Source: SAR116 cluster bacterium AG-447-C21
GTDB taxonomy: Bacteria; Pseudomonadota; Alphaproteobacteria; Thalassobaculales; Thalassobaculaceae
Assembly: GCA_003212315.1 (NCBI GenBank)
Contig: QCQB01000001.1
Location: 62,001 to 126,000 of the forward strand
Direction of reading: 5' to 3'
DNA: 64,000 nt
Below the pieces are notes generated by a model. It saw only the letters and a program-made list of their open reading frames with translations, was not told the DNA's origin and did not search any database. The position numbers and the translations under genes were made by a program. Below, in pieces: positions 8,552-17,437 of the stretch. How positions within the stretch are numbered: the stretch's first letter is position 1; every line of letters begins with the position of its first letter.

Positions 8552-9855
8552 TGGCTCTTCAACAAGTTAATAAGCTACCTTTTGAAGGACTTATAGCCGC
8601 TGCGCGCAGCCATAAGCTTGGCAACTGGCACAGCAAATTAAGCGAGCGTGCTTCAGAGCGATATACGGAAACAGGCTGGCCTGGTCCAAAGACGGAGTCG
8701 TGGAAATATACTAGCCTGAACAAATTAACATCTGGAGCCTTCGCGTTGGCCGAGGAGTATTCCGCAATTGTTCCGGAAGATATGATAATGCCGCTCATAT
8801 GTCCGAGAATTGTACTTGTCAATGGCGTGTTGAATAAAGAGCTCTCCAATCTAAAGCAACTAACTGGGAGCTTGTCGATTACGTCGCTGGTTGACCTTGA
8901 GGATCACCAGAAAATCCCTTTTGATGACTTATTTAAAAAGGAAGAGTCGAAAGAGTACTTGCCCTTAACTTATCTAAACACAGCTATACTGTCTGATGCT
9001 GTAGTGCTGGAAATCACAAAAGGCTCAAAATGCGAAACGCCGTTGCATATAATATCGATTGGCTCCGGTAACGGAATAATGTTTGCTCCAAGATTAATCA
9101 TTAACGCAGGGAATGGCTCTAAAGTTGATATTATAGAAAGTCACGTGGGATGCTCTGGTAGTGAGTATTTCTCAAATGCAGTAACGCAGCTGTATTTGGG
9201 CGACAAGTCGGAAGTTGGCCATTACAAACTACAAAATGATAGTACGGGATCGTTTCACATAGGTCTTACAAGGGCCGTAATTAATAACGGCGCTTCCTAT
9301 GATAATTTCACGATGAGTGTAGGTGGAAAATTATCAAGGAATGAAGTGAGAGCTCATTTAAAAGGAAGTGGGGTTGAATGTTGCATAAATGGAGCATATC
9401 TCGGCGCAGCTGACCAACATATAGATAATACTACCTTCATAGAGCATCAGGCTGAAGGGAGTTCTAGTAGAGAGGTTTTCAAGGGCGTTTTAGATGATAC
9501 TGCTCGGGGAGTTTTTCAGGGGAAAATACTGGTTCACCCTGAAGCACAGAAAACTGATGGGTATCAAATGAATAGAGCGATGTTGTTATCAGATAAGGCT
9601 GAGATAGACTCAAAACCTGAGTTGGAAATTTACGCAGATGATGTGCGTTGTAGTCATGGTGCAACGGTTGGCGAATTAGAGGATGACCTTATATTCTATT
9701 TATGTGCAAGGGGAATAGATAGGGAGAGTGCGCGCAGGATGTTGATAGGGGCCTATATTAGCGATGCAATTGATGAAGTTAAAAATATTGATATACGGTC
9801 ATCGATCCAGAGTGTTGCTGAAAATTGGTTGAAACAGAATTTGTATGGAAAATAA
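8551..9855 (+). CDS. sufD: Fe-S cluster assembly protein SufD
   Basis: A 434-residue SufD, homologous to SufB in its C-terminal beta-helix. Markers include the N-terminal ESWKYTSLNKL motif and the C-terminal CSHGATVGELEDD motif with RGID following, a strong SufD signature. It forms the heterodimeric scaffold with SufB. The ATG at 8551 shares its A with the sufC stop. A TTG three bases upstream is also open but unnecessary. The TAA stop overlaps the first candidate sufS ATG at 9855. Confidence 0.97.
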   Translation: MALQQVNKLPFEGLIAAARSHKLGNWHSKLSERASERYTETGWPGPKTESWKYTSLNKLTSGAFALAEEYSAIVPEDMIMPLICPRIVLVNGVLNKELSNLKQLTGSLSITSLVDLEDHQKIPFDDLFKKEESKEYLPLTYLNTAILSDAVVLEITKGSKCETPLHIISIGSGNGIMFAPRLIINAGNGSKVDIIESHVGCSGSEYFSNAVTQLYLGDKSEVGHYKLQNDSTGSFHIGLTRAVINNGASYDNFTMSVGGKLSRNEVRAHLKGSGVECCINGAYLGAADQHIDNTTFIEHQAEGSSSREVFKGVLDDTARGVFQGKILVHPEAQKTDGYQMNRAMLLSDKAEIDSKPELEIYADDVRCSHGATVGELEDDLIFYLCARGIDRESARRMLIGAYISDAIDEVKNIDIRSSIQSVAENWLKQNLYGK

Positions 9856-11093
9856 TGATGCAGGATGGAATGATGCCATTTGATATTGATGCAATCCGAG
9901 ACGACTTTCCTATATTAAAGGAGGAAGTTCGGGGTAAAAGGTTAGTCTATCTCGACTCAGCAGGATCGTCGCAAAAACCAACTCAGGTCATTGAGTCACT
10001 GAAACGCGTGTATGAGACTGAATATTCCAACGTTCATAGAGGGTTGCACTATATGTCAGAGCAAACTTCAGCGCGCTACGAGGAAGCTCGGAGTAAAGTA
10101 GCAAAGTTCTTGAATGCCGAGTTTGATCAGGAAATTATATTCACCAAAGGTACCACAGAGTCAATTAACCTGGTCGCAAGCAGTTTTGGTCGCAAAAACT
10201 TGGGGCCTAATGATGAGATTCTAATAACTTGGGCGGAACATCATTCAAATATTATACCGTGGCAGTTATTAAGAGAACAGATTGGTTGTGAGATTAAAGT
10301 TGTACCGGTTGATGATGATGGTGCAATTTCTATTGAGGCGTTTGAGAAATTGATTTCCAAAAAAACCAAGATTGTTGCTTTTTGCCATGTTTCGAATGTT
10401 TTAGGTACCGTGCTTCCGGTTAAAGAAGTTGCTAAGATTGCTCACCGAAACGGTGCCGTAGTGGTTATCGATGGTGCACAAGGGGTAGTGCATATGCCTG
10501 TTGATGTTCAAGACTTAGATGTCGATTTCTATGCGTTTGGAGGACATAAAGTTTATGGACCATCCGGGATAGGCGTGCTTTATGGCAAAAGGGATTTACT
10601 CAATCAGATGCCACCATATCAAGGCGGGGGTGGCATGATTAACACCGTAAGTTTTAGTGAAACCACTTGGGCAGACCTACCTGATAAGTTTGAAGCAGGC
10701 ACTCCACCAATAGCTCAAGCTATTGGATTGGGTGAAGCGATCGATTATATGGAAAATATTGGCCTCGACAAAATCGCAAAATACGAGTTGGACTTGTTAA
10801 ACTATGCCACTCAACGCCTATCAGGAATTGATGGGTTGAACTTTATTGGAACAGCTCCCGGAAAAGTAAGCGTCTTATCTTTCACAATGGATTGCGCTCA
10901 TCCTCATGATATAGCAACGATTGTGGATCAGGACGGTGTGGCTGTTCGAGCAGGTCATCACTGCGCGCAGCCACTTATGGAGCGTTTTGATATACCATCG
11001 GCTGCCAGGGCAAGTTTTGGATTGTATAATACGCGAGAAGATGTTGATATTCTTGCTAGCAGCCTTGAAAAAGTTAATGAGATTTTCAAATGA
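9855..11093 (+). CDS. sufS: Cysteine desulfurase SufS (class V aminotransferase fold)
   Basis: A group II cysteine desulfurase of about 412 residues that supplies persulfide sulfur for Fe-S clusters. K232 in FGGHKVYGP is the PLP-binding lysine, and C370 in RAGHHCAQP is the persulfide-forming cysteine. LDSAGSSQKP near the N-terminus fits SufS. The start is uncertain: ATG at 9855 overlaps the sufD stop, while ATGs at 9870 and 9873 follow AGGA at 9862-9865 and would give a protein up to six residues shorter. The usual sulfur-acceptor partner SufE is not encoded in the window. The stop overlaps the next gene by 4 nt. Confidence 0.97.
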   Translation: MMQDGMMPFDIDAIRDDFPILKEEVRGKRLVYLDSAGSSQKPTQVIESLKRVYETEYSNVHRGLHYMSEQTSARYEEARSKVAKFLNAEFDQEIIFTKGTTESINLVASSFGRKNLGPNDEILITWAEHHSNIIPWQLLREQIGCEIKVVPVDDDGAISIEAFEKLISKKTKIVAFCHVSNVLGTVLPVKEVAKIAHRNGAVVVIDGAQGVVHMPVDVQDLDVDFYAFGGHKVYGPSGIGVLYGKRDLLNQMPPYQGGGGMINTVSFSETTWADLPDKFEAGTPPIAQAIGLGEAIDYMENIGLDKIAKYELDLLNYATQRLSGIDGLNFIGTAPGKVSVLSFTMDCAHPHDIATIVDQDGVAVRAGHHCAQPLMERFDIPSAARASFGLYNTREDVDILASSLEKVNEIFK

Positions 11094-11503
11094 CAGATTT
11101 TGATCCAGGTATAAACCCATACGGGTCTTTTATGTCGGGACCAAGTGTACCGGAAGGTACAACCGCTAGGGCTGGTGCAAAATTAGAAACGGGGGTGACT
11201 TTAGCGTCTGACGAGGCTATCGTCGAAGCCTTAAGAACCGTGCATGACCCAGAGATCCCTGTCAACATTTATGACCTGGGCTTAATTTACAATACCGAAC
11301 GCATGGGAAATGGTGATGTTAAAGTGCTAATGACCTTAACTGCACCGGCATGTCCTGTTGCGGGTGAGATGCCATATGACGTAGCCGCAGCTGTCTCGGC
11401 AGTTGACGGTGTAGGGGAGGTTGAGGTTGTGTTGACATGGGAACCAGCGTGGACGCAAGATCGAATGACCGACGACGCCAAATTAGTGTTAAATATTTTT
11501 TAA
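11090..11503 (+). CDS. MIP18/DUF59-family SUF-associated protein (SufT/PaaD-like)
   Basis: A 137-residue protein whose C-terminal 100 residues form a DUF59/MIP18 domain: VHDPEIPVNIYDLGLIY, then TAPACPVAG with the conserved cysteine. SUF-associated members help mature or deliver Fe-S clusters to apo-proteins. An N-terminal extension of about 35 residues is low in family conservation. The start ATG overlaps the sufS TGA in an ATGA arrangement, so it is translationally coupled and firmly part of the suf operon. Confidence 0.93.
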   Translation: MTDFDPGINPYGSFMSGPSVPEGTTARAGAKLETGVTLASDEAIVEALRTVHDPEIPVNIYDLGLIYNTERMGNGDVKVLMTLTAPACPVAGEMPYDVAAAVSAVDGVGEVEVVLTWEPAWTQDRMTDDAKLVLNIF

Positions 11504-11569
11504 ATAGAAAGATATTGGTGTAAACTAACTAGAGTAAGGTTTGTGGTTTTTAAGTGTTAATACTTTAGG

Positions 11570-11938
11570 ATGAAAATTATGTTTCAATTTGAACCGGGAA
11601 AAGCACCAATAACGCTCACTGAGGCAGCTGTTGCGAGAGCTAAGCTGTTGATGGAGAAAAGTGGTGATGAGAAGGTGTTGGGGCTTAGAGTAGGAGTAAA
11701 AACAACCGGGTGTTCCGGCCTTAGTTATTTTGTGGAATATGCAACGGAGCAAAAGAAGTTTGAAGATAAAGTAGAAGAAAATGGGATTACTCTATTTATA
11801 GACCCTACAGCTGTTATGTTCATCATTGGTTCGGAAATGGACTATCAAGAAGATAAGATGTCCTCTGGTTTTGTATTTAATAACCCGAATGAAATCAGCA
11901 GATGTGGATGTGGAGAGAGTTTTTCAGTCGAACAATAA
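11570..11938 (+). CDS. sufA: A-type Fe-S carrier SufA/IscA (HesB family)
   Basis: A 122-residue HesB/IscA-family protein with all three cluster-binding cysteines: C48 in TTGCSG and C112/C114 in the C-terminal CGCGESF motif. A-type carriers accept clusters from the scaffold and pass them to targets. It is 66 nt after the DUF59 gene, farther than other suf gaps, so it may be co-transcribed or have its own promoter. A second in-frame ATG at 11579 could be the start. SufA is favoured over ErpA or IscA because of its place at the end of the suf operon. Confidence 0.93.
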   Translation: MKIMFQFEPGKAPITLTEAAVARAKLLMEKSGDEKVLGLRVGVKTTGCSGLSYFVEYATEQKKFEDKVEENGITLFIDPTAVMFIIGSEMDYQEDKMSSGFVFNNPNEISRCGCGESFSVEQ

Positions 11939-12020
11939 ACCATCATCTACTTGAAAAAAAAGCTATTATTATTTGAATTAGACGCTTGTAGCCTGTTTTG
12001 TTGTCCGGTTTGGAACTATC

Positions 12021-12893
12021 ATGACCAATGAAAAAACCGGGCAAAAGTTATCAGCAATACTGTTTTTTGTAGCAGCAATACTGCTTATTTCCATAGTTGA
12101 TACGATTTGTAAAATCTTTACAACCGAGTTGCATTCACTTCAGCTAGTTTGGGGGTATTTTCTGGGTATCAATTTAACGCTTTGGATTTTTTTCTATTGT
12201 CGCCGAGAGCGTATCGCTAACCTAATTAAAACAGATAGAATTGTTGTGCAATTGATGCGCCCAGCGTTTTTGGCTGCATCGATCACGTCATTGTTTCTGG
12301 GGCTTACATATTTACCTATAGCGGAAGCAACGACTATAGGATTTACGGCACCATTATTTATAACAGCGTTGTCGGGTCCGATATTACGCGAAAAAGTTGG
12401 AATTCATCGGTGGTTGGCAGTAGTTCTTGGCCTGATTGGTGTACTTGTTATTGTTAGACCTGGCGGAGGACTTTGGCATTGGGCGTCACTAATGCCTTTT
12501 GTTGGGGCGATGTTTTTTGCCATTTTCCAGATTATAACTAGATTGTTATCGAAAACAGAAAAAACTAATACGACATTATTTTATACAGGATTGGGTGGGT
12601 TTTTTTGGACCAGTATTATTGTTCCATTTGTTTGGATCACACCTTCGCTTTTGCACTGGATAGTGTTTCTTTTGACGGGTGCAATGGGAGCTGTTGCCCA
12701 TTTGTGTATGATTAGTGCCTTCAATCGAGCTGAGGCTTCCCTTCTGGCTCCATTTAATTACACAAAGCTACTTTGGGTTTCGGTACTCGGGTTTCTTATC
12801 TTTGGTGATGTGCCCAGTTTCAATATGTGGGTAGGGGCAACTATTATAGTCGCCGCGGGAATTTATATCCTCTACCGTGAACGTAACACCTAA
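12021..12893 (+). CDS. EamA/DMT-superfamily transporter
   Basis: A 290-residue protein with about ten membrane helices in two EamA repeats. The first repeat shows AEATTIGFTAPLFITALSGPILREKVGIHRW, and GVLVIVRPGGG follows, both typical of the family. It resembles the 4601-5494 protein in fold but is clearly a different paralogue. The substrate is unknown. The gene follows sufA by 82 nt on the same strand and could be read through from it, although a functional link to Fe-S assembly is not implied. A small hairpin follows the stop. Confidence 0.9.
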   Translation: MTNEKTGQKLSAILFFVAAILLISIVDTICKIFTTELHSLQLVWGYFLGINLTLWIFFYCRRERIANLIKTDRIVVQLMRPAFLAASITSLFLGLTYLPIAEATTIGFTAPLFITALSGPILREKVGIHRWLAVVLGLIGVLVIVRPGGGLWHWASLMPFVGAMFFAIFQIITRLLSKTEKTNTTLFYTGLGGFFWTSIIVPFVWITPSLLHWIVFLLTGAMGAVAHLCMISAFNRAEASLLAPFNYTKLLWVSVLGFLIFGDVPSFNMWVGATIIVAAGIYILYRERNT

Positions 12894-12908
12894 CAAAGAC
12901 TGTCTTTG
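12894..12908 (+). terminator. Weak hairpin, possible terminator after the EamA gene
   Basis: CAAAGAC, one base, then GTCTTTG forms a perfect short inverted repeat directly after the TAA stop. A realistic fold has six base pairs and a three-base loop. It is followed by AAATTATTATTTGTTT, which is T-rich but interrupted. The stem is A+T-rich, so termination would be weak. Confidence 0.3.
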
Positions 12909-13010
12909 AAATTATTATTTGTTTAAAGTAACAGCGTGGGATTATTGATAGTTAACGGCGTTGATACTGAACGGTGAATTTTCAATAAAAAAGAGGAAAT
13001 GGAGAGATAA

Positions 13011-13439
13011 ATGCCAGAGGTCATAACCGGCGGATGTCATTGTGGAAATCTAAAATTAAAATTATCGCTTTCAAAACCATTTTCAGATTTGCCTATCAGA
13101 GCTTGCCAATGCAGTTTCTGCAGGAAACATAATGTTCGTGCGACCGCCGATCCAGATGGGAAATTAGACATTTTTATTCAAGATAAGACCAAGCTATCTA
13201 AATATCACATGGGATTAGGAGTAACCGATTTTCTTGTTTGTAAAGAATGTGGCGTTTATGTCAGTGCGGTCATGTTTGATCAAGAGAATAATGAAATGAT
13301 CGGCAACTGTATTGTGAACACTCTGGATATAGAGCAAGGCAAAATTCAACTCTTTGAAGCGGCGCATTACGATTCAGAGACGGCTGAATCTCGCCTCGAA
13401 AGAAGACGTTCTAGGTGGATGAAAGTCAACATTGTTTGA
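13011..13439 (+). CDS. GFA/CENP-V-family zinc protein (Mss4-like fold)
   Basis: A 142-residue protein of the glutathione-dependent formaldehyde-activating (GFA) family. The full cysteine set is present: C9 and C11 in GGCHCG, C32, C34 and C37 in ACQCSFC, and C77 and C80 in VCKECG. These bind two zinc ions in characterised relatives. Many members have no proven activity in formaldehyde metabolism, so only the family is safe. The start has a purine-rich leader (GAGGAAATGGAGAG, 12991-13004). It is convergent with the methyltransferase gene, 23 nt away. Confidence 0.9.
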   Translation: MPEVITGGCHCGNLKLKLSLSKPFSDLPIRACQCSFCRKHNVRATADPDGKLDIFIQDKTKLSKYHMGLGVTDFLVCKECGVYVSAVMFDQENNEMIGNCIVNTLDIEQGKIQLFEAAHYDSETAESRLERRRSRWMKVNIV

Positions 13440-13462
13440 TTATGTAGGATAATTTCTATTGG

Positions 13463-14470
13463 CTACTGCGCCTTTCGACCACTTATACGCGTTAAGACTT
13501 CGGGGACGAAATCGCTAACTTCAATGTTTTGGAAACCAGCATTTTTTAAATATCCAGTGCACTCAGCAACTGAATGGGCCATACCCGTGCTATTATGAAG
13601 GGTCTGGGCCAGTCCCCACATAGCTGGATCAGATGGACCGGACCGGTCTTCATTTAACGCCTCTCCAATGAGATGAAATTCACTATCGGGGATCAGTACG
13701 TTGTATATTTTCTGGATCACTGCTTGGATGGCCTCTCTTCCATACATGGGCAGATTACTGGCCATAATTGCAATATCTGCACCTTCGGGGAAACTATCCT
13801 TGTTGAAATCAGCGTCATAAGTATCAACACGCTCTGATAGATTATTGTCTTCAATAAATTCACGGGCTACAGGAGTTACCTCGGGAAGATCGAGGACGGT
13901 AGCTTTTAATTGGGGATATGCTTTACACGCCTCTATACAATATGCGCCGGAGCCTCCGCCCACATCCAGAAGTTTATGACGGTTTGATAAATCGATACTT
14001 CGAATAAAAAGTCGCCCAGCGCCCCTCCCTATGCTGAAGGTTGCACGGTGATATCGCCTCGCTTCATCAACGGTGATTCCTTTGACGGTCGCATTATCTA
14101 GCTTTGCAGGCTCTTTATTAGTAAGAAAATCCGCTAGATGTCCCCATTTCGACCAATCTGGTTGGGTGAAAAACATCCATTCGCCTGCATAAGTTGCCCT
14201 TCCTTTTATTAGAAACCGTTCGACATCAGGTGCGTTTTTTAGATTATTGTTATCTCTAATTATTAACCCTAAACCAAGACAGGCTATCGTAATTCTTTCG
14301 GCGTTTAATGCGGATATACCCAGGGCTATCGATAATTTCTCCTCAGTATTCGCTCCTTGGCTAATTTTTGAGAATAAATCCAGCTGAACAGCTGCCAGCA
14401 ACGTGCCAGACTCTCTATATGCGCGGGCTAACCGCTGAAGTCTGACAGTTGTCGGACGTTCTGAAGGCAA
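13463..14470 (-). CDS. SAM-dependent methyltransferase, O-methyltransferase family 2 type
   Basis: A 335-residue protein with an N-terminal winged-helix dimerisation domain (about 10-90) and a Rossmann methyltransferase domain. The SAM-binding motif LLDVGGGSGAY is at about 167-177, and an acidic residue follows at the end of the next strand (ATVLDLP). The layout matches small-molecule O-methyltransferases such as the hydroxyindole or phenolic type. The start is a TTG at 14470, four bases after the enoyl-CoA hydratase stop. A strong GGAAGGGAAG leader overlaps the end of that gene, and no in-frame ATG occurs near the N-terminus. The substrate is unknown. Confidence 0.85.
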   Translation of the reverse strand: MPSERPTTVRLQRLARAYRESGTLLAAVQLDLFSKISQGANTEEKLSIALGISALNAERITIACLGLGLIIRDNNNLKNAPDVERFLIKGRATYAGEWMFFTQPDWSKWGHLADFLTNKEPAKLDNATVKGITVDEARRYHRATFSIGRGAGRLFIRSIDLSNRHKLLDVGGGSGAYCIEACKAYPQLKATVLDLPEVTPVAREFIEDNNLSERVDTYDADFNKDSFPEGADIAIMASNLPMYGREAIQAVIQKIYNVLIPDSEFHLIGEALNEDRSGPSDPAMWGLAQTLHNSTGMAHSVAECTGYLKNAGFQNIEVSDFVPEVLTRISGRKAQ

Positions 14471-14473
14471 CTT

Positions 14474-15247
14474 TTATCTTCCCTTCCAATTTGGTTTTCT
14501 TTTTTCGGAAAACGCCAGCGGACCTTCTATGAGGTCTTCACTATTCCAGAGCGTTTTCACGCTATCATATTCAGCGGACATCGCATCTTTTACGTCGCTA
14601 AATTCCAATCCGCGTCGGACAACGTCTAAACTTGTTCGAATTGATACCGGCGAACATTCCATTATTTGATTTGCAAAATCCTTGGCCGCAGATAAAGCTT
14701 CACCTTCTGGTACAAGTTGGGTGACAAAACCTAGATCATATCCCTCTTTTGCGGGCACATGCCTGGCTGTAAGGATCATACCCATCGCGCGTTTCAAGGG
14801 GATCATTCGTGGTAGTCGGTGTAGGCCACCAGCAAGTGCGGCTAACCCAACTTTAGGCTCAGGTAGTGCGAAGAGAGCATTTTCTAAGGCGATTATCACA
14901 TCGCAGGCCAACGCAAGCTCAAAACCACCGCCCATAGCCACCCCATTTACGGCAGCGATCATGGGTTTGCTTCTTTCGAACCGTTCTGTTATCCCACCAA
15001 AACCACTAGCAGGCTTTTCTCTTGATCCTCCTTCTGCCTGCCATCGGAGGTCATTTCCAGCACTGAAAGCCCGATCACCTGCACCGGTCAAGATGCCTAC
15101 CCAAAGTTCTGGGTCATTTTCAAACTCATCGAATATCTCGTGTAATTCAAAATGTGCGGGCGAATGTAAAGCATTCATGCGTTCGGGCCTATTGAGCGTT
15201 ATAGTTAAAATGTGCCCATCTCGGTCGGCATTAAAAAACTCTGGCAT
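14474..15247 (-). CDS. Enoyl-CoA hydratase/isomerase family protein (crotonase fold)
   Basis: A 257-residue crotonase. RPERMNAL at the N-terminus, AFSAGNDL for the CoA and oxyanion pocket, and NGVAMGGGFELALACD (oxyanion-hole glycines) are present. E110 and E130 occupy the two positions used as catalytic glutamates in enoyl-CoA hydratases, so hydration of an enoyl-CoA is plausible. It lies between a MaoC-like hotdog gene (27 nt upstream) and a methyltransferase gene (4 nt downstream), so the three probably form an operon for a CoA-linked catabolic step. The exact substrate is not evident. Confidence 0.92.
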   Translation of the reverse strand: MPEFFNADRDGHILTITLNRPERMNALHSPAHFELHEIFDEFENDPELWVGILTGAGDRAFSAGNDLRWQAEGGSREKPASGFGGITERFERSKPMIAAVNGVAMGGGFELALACDVIIALENALFALPEPKVGLAALAGGLHRLPRMIPLKRAMGMILTARHVPAKEGYDLGFVTQLVPEGEALSAAKDFANQIMECSPVSIRTSLDVVRRGLEFSDVKDAMSAEYDSVKTLWNSEDLIEGPLAFSEKRKPNWKGR

Positions 15248-15274
15248 GGTAGTGTCCTTTCAATTTCTAGTGTT

Positions 15275-16087
15275 TTAATTTGCGGGGATGACCTGTCGAG
15301 GTCGATAGATTGCCGTGTGGCTGATTTGAGTTAAACATTTGGTGTCGTTTACGATTTTTACATCCATTTCTACGAATAAATGTCCCTTGTTCTCATAGGA
15401 GTTTGTAATGGATGTCTGTGTAAATAATGTTTCACCATAGTGAGCAGCACCAAAGTTTTGAATTTTGCTACCAACATGTATCCAGGGCCCCAATTTTACG
15501 TTGGTGGATAGTGCTTTATTAGCCATTCGAAGTATCCAGCCTGGGTGCACAATCTTCTCATCTTTATAAATCGTTAGGTTTTCTCGTATGTCCGCAAGAT
15601 ATTTGTGCTGATCTTCCTCTGTCATAACTTGTTGGAATGTTCCAAGCGACTTGCCCTTTTGTAACGAGTCGGGGGAAGCATCTGGGCGAGATTCAAAATC
15701 GGGACTGGGAACTGATATATAATCTGTGCGGTAGCAAATTTCTTTAAACTTAGCCATTCCAGCTTTACCTTGAGCACAAAAATTGGTCGGTGTTGTAACT
15801 TCTATCAAAAGCTCGGAGTTATCGTTTTTAACCGCCTTTACCTGGGTTTGTTCTCCATCATAGACGGGCTTCATAAATTTACATTCAGCGTTTCCATTCT
15901 TTAGCCAGCTATTACCAAAATATTGAATGATTGGATTTGTCATATAAGCGTAGACTTCGACCCCAGGAACTAATCCGCCCTGAAACCCAAAACGTTTTGC
16001 GACACTATCGTCATGAATCTTATTTTCAGAATCTGCTGATATATTAAAAGCGTTTATCGTATGATTAATTGATTCGGCTGTAGTCAT
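15275..16087 (-). CDS. MaoC-like hotdog-fold protein
   Basis: A 270-residue protein. The segment NKIHDDSVAKRFGF followed by GGLVPGV (about 23-43) resembles MaoC-type hydratases and dehydratases, where the N-x-I-H-x-D stretch precedes the hot-dog helix. The length and the repeat of strand-rich segments suggest two hotdog halves in one chain. The usual second-site D/H pattern of R-hydratases is only partly visible, so it may bind or hydrate an acyl-CoA or may be a thioesterase-like relative. It is the first gene of the minus-strand trio and is divergent from the zinc alcohol dehydrogenase gene. Confidence 0.72.
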   Translation of the reverse strand: MTTAESINHTINAFNISADSENKIHDDSVAKRFGFQGGLVPGVEVYAYMTNPIIQYFGNSWLKNGNAECKFMKPVYDGEQTQVKAVKNDNSELLIEVTTPTNFCAQGKAGMAKFKEICYRTDYISVPSPDFESRPDASPDSLQKGKSLGTFQQVMTEEDQHKYLADIRENLTIYKDEKIVHPGWILRMANKALSTNVKLGPWIHVGSKIQNFGAAHYGETLFTQTSITNSYENKGHLFVEMDVKIVNDTKCLTQISHTAIYRPRQVIPAN

Positions 16088-16287
16088 GTTGGTTATCCAT
16101 TAATGTTTCCTACCACTTAACTGTCGATTGGCAAAATGCCAAGGTGTTCGCGTCCAATACCTCAGATGTGAATAAATTTCGATAAAACGGAAAATTTAGA
16201 TAGTATAATTTTTTAGTTTACGAATTAAATTTAAGTCCGTCTTTAAGAAAAAAGATAGTGTTAGTAATTAACATGAGGGGATTTGTA

Positions 16288-17328
16288 ATGAAAGCTGCCG
16301 TTTTCCATCGATCAGGTTTACCGCTATCTATTGAGACTATAGATGATCCGCAACCATTGCCAAGTGAAATGATACTAAAGGTATGCGCTTGTGGCATATG
16401 TGGAACTGATTTGCACTGGTCAGAGATCAATAATGCAGAATCTGGATGGCGTGATATAAACCCAGGCGCTGTTATGGGCCATGAATTTTCTGGCGAGGTC
16501 GTTGAAGTTGGAAAAGAGGCTAGGGGGGGATGGAAAGTAGGGGACCGTGTTTGTGCAATGCCTCAAATCGGATGTGGTGTCTGCGCTAATTGCCTCGCTG
16601 GTAGACCGCATCGTTGTTCAAAAGTTTTAAACAGAGCAAGTCCTGGTCATCCGGGTGCATACTCAGAATACACCCGAATTGGGGCACAAGAAACCTTCAA
16701 ACTCCCGGACCATATAAGTTTTCAAGAAGGAGCGTTGGTTGAACCTTTAGCTGTGGGGTTGCATGCAGTTAGGCGCGCTCTTTTAAAGGCTGGAGATAAC
16801 GTTCTTATCATCGGGGGAGGACCGGTAGGCCTCTCAGTGGCTTTATGGTGTAAGTTTTTTGGAGCGCGACATATCATTGTGAGTGATTTAGTTAAAACGA
16901 GGGCAGATCAAGCTGTTAAATTCGGCGCTACTGGGGCTATAGACGCCTCTAAAGAGGATGTCTCAGAGAGTTTTTTTATTGAAGCAGGAAGTCATCCTTC
17001 TGTAATTTTCGATGCAGTTGGAGTAGCTGGTTCAATGCAATTAGCAATCGACTATGCACCAAATTATAGTCGTGTGGTGGTAGTGGGACTTTGTATGGTG
17101 TCTGACTCATTCCAACCAGCGATGGCAGTTGTTAAAGAAGTAGATATTTCATTTTGCTTTTGTTACGACCGTAGTGATTTCGAAATGACACTTGATATGC
17201 TTGCGCAAAATAGGATTGATACGAAAGGCTTAGTAACTAAAAGTATTAATCTGGAAGATTTTCCTCAAGCCTTTGAAGATTTAAAAAAACCGTCTGATCA
17301 AATTAAAGTAATGCTTGAACCTTTTTAA
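16288..17328 (+). CDS. Zinc-dependent alcohol dehydrogenase (MDR superfamily)
   Basis: A 346-residue medium-chain dehydrogenase. Catalytic-zinc ligands fit C38 (GICGTD), H65-E66 (GHE) and E152 (VEPLAV). The structural-zinc cysteines C96, C99, C102 and C110 are all present, and the NAD(P) motif is GGGPVG (176-181). It resembles the threonine, sorbitol and butanediol dehydrogenase group and oxidises a secondary alcohol or polyol that cannot be specified. ATG at 16288 is chosen because GAGGGGAT at 16274-16281 precedes it; longer frames start with GTG at 16258 and lack a leader. The amidinotransferase gene follows after 109 nt. Confidence 0.92.
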   Translation: MKAAVFHRSGLPLSIETIDDPQPLPSEMILKVCACGICGTDLHWSEINNAESGWRDINPGAVMGHEFSGEVVEVGKEARGGWKVGDRVCAMPQIGCGVCANCLAGRPHRCSKVLNRASPGHPGAYSEYTRIGAQETFKLPDHISFQEGALVEPLAVGLHAVRRALLKAGDNVLIIGGGPVGLSVALWCKFFGARHIIVSDLVKTRADQAVKFGATGAIDASKEDVSESFFIEAGSHPSVIFDAVGVAGSMQLAIDYAPNYSRVVVVGLCMVSDSFQPAMAVVKEVDISFCFCYDRSDFEMTLDMLAQNRIDTKGLVTKSINLEDFPQAFEDLKKPSDQIKVMLEPF

Positions 17329-17437
17329 AGTGATGGTATTCAAATCTTTAAAAATTACAACGGTTTAATGCGAGTAGAATGCAGCAAGATGCAGTGTTTG
17401 ATTATGTGATAAAACGTTTGTTCGCAGGAAGGTTGTT

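Noticed and set aside
14682-15278. Plus-strand open frame of 198 codons opposite the enoyl-CoA hydratase gene
   Set aside because: It is antisense to a clear crotonase with conserved residues and reads as low-complexity shadow sequence.
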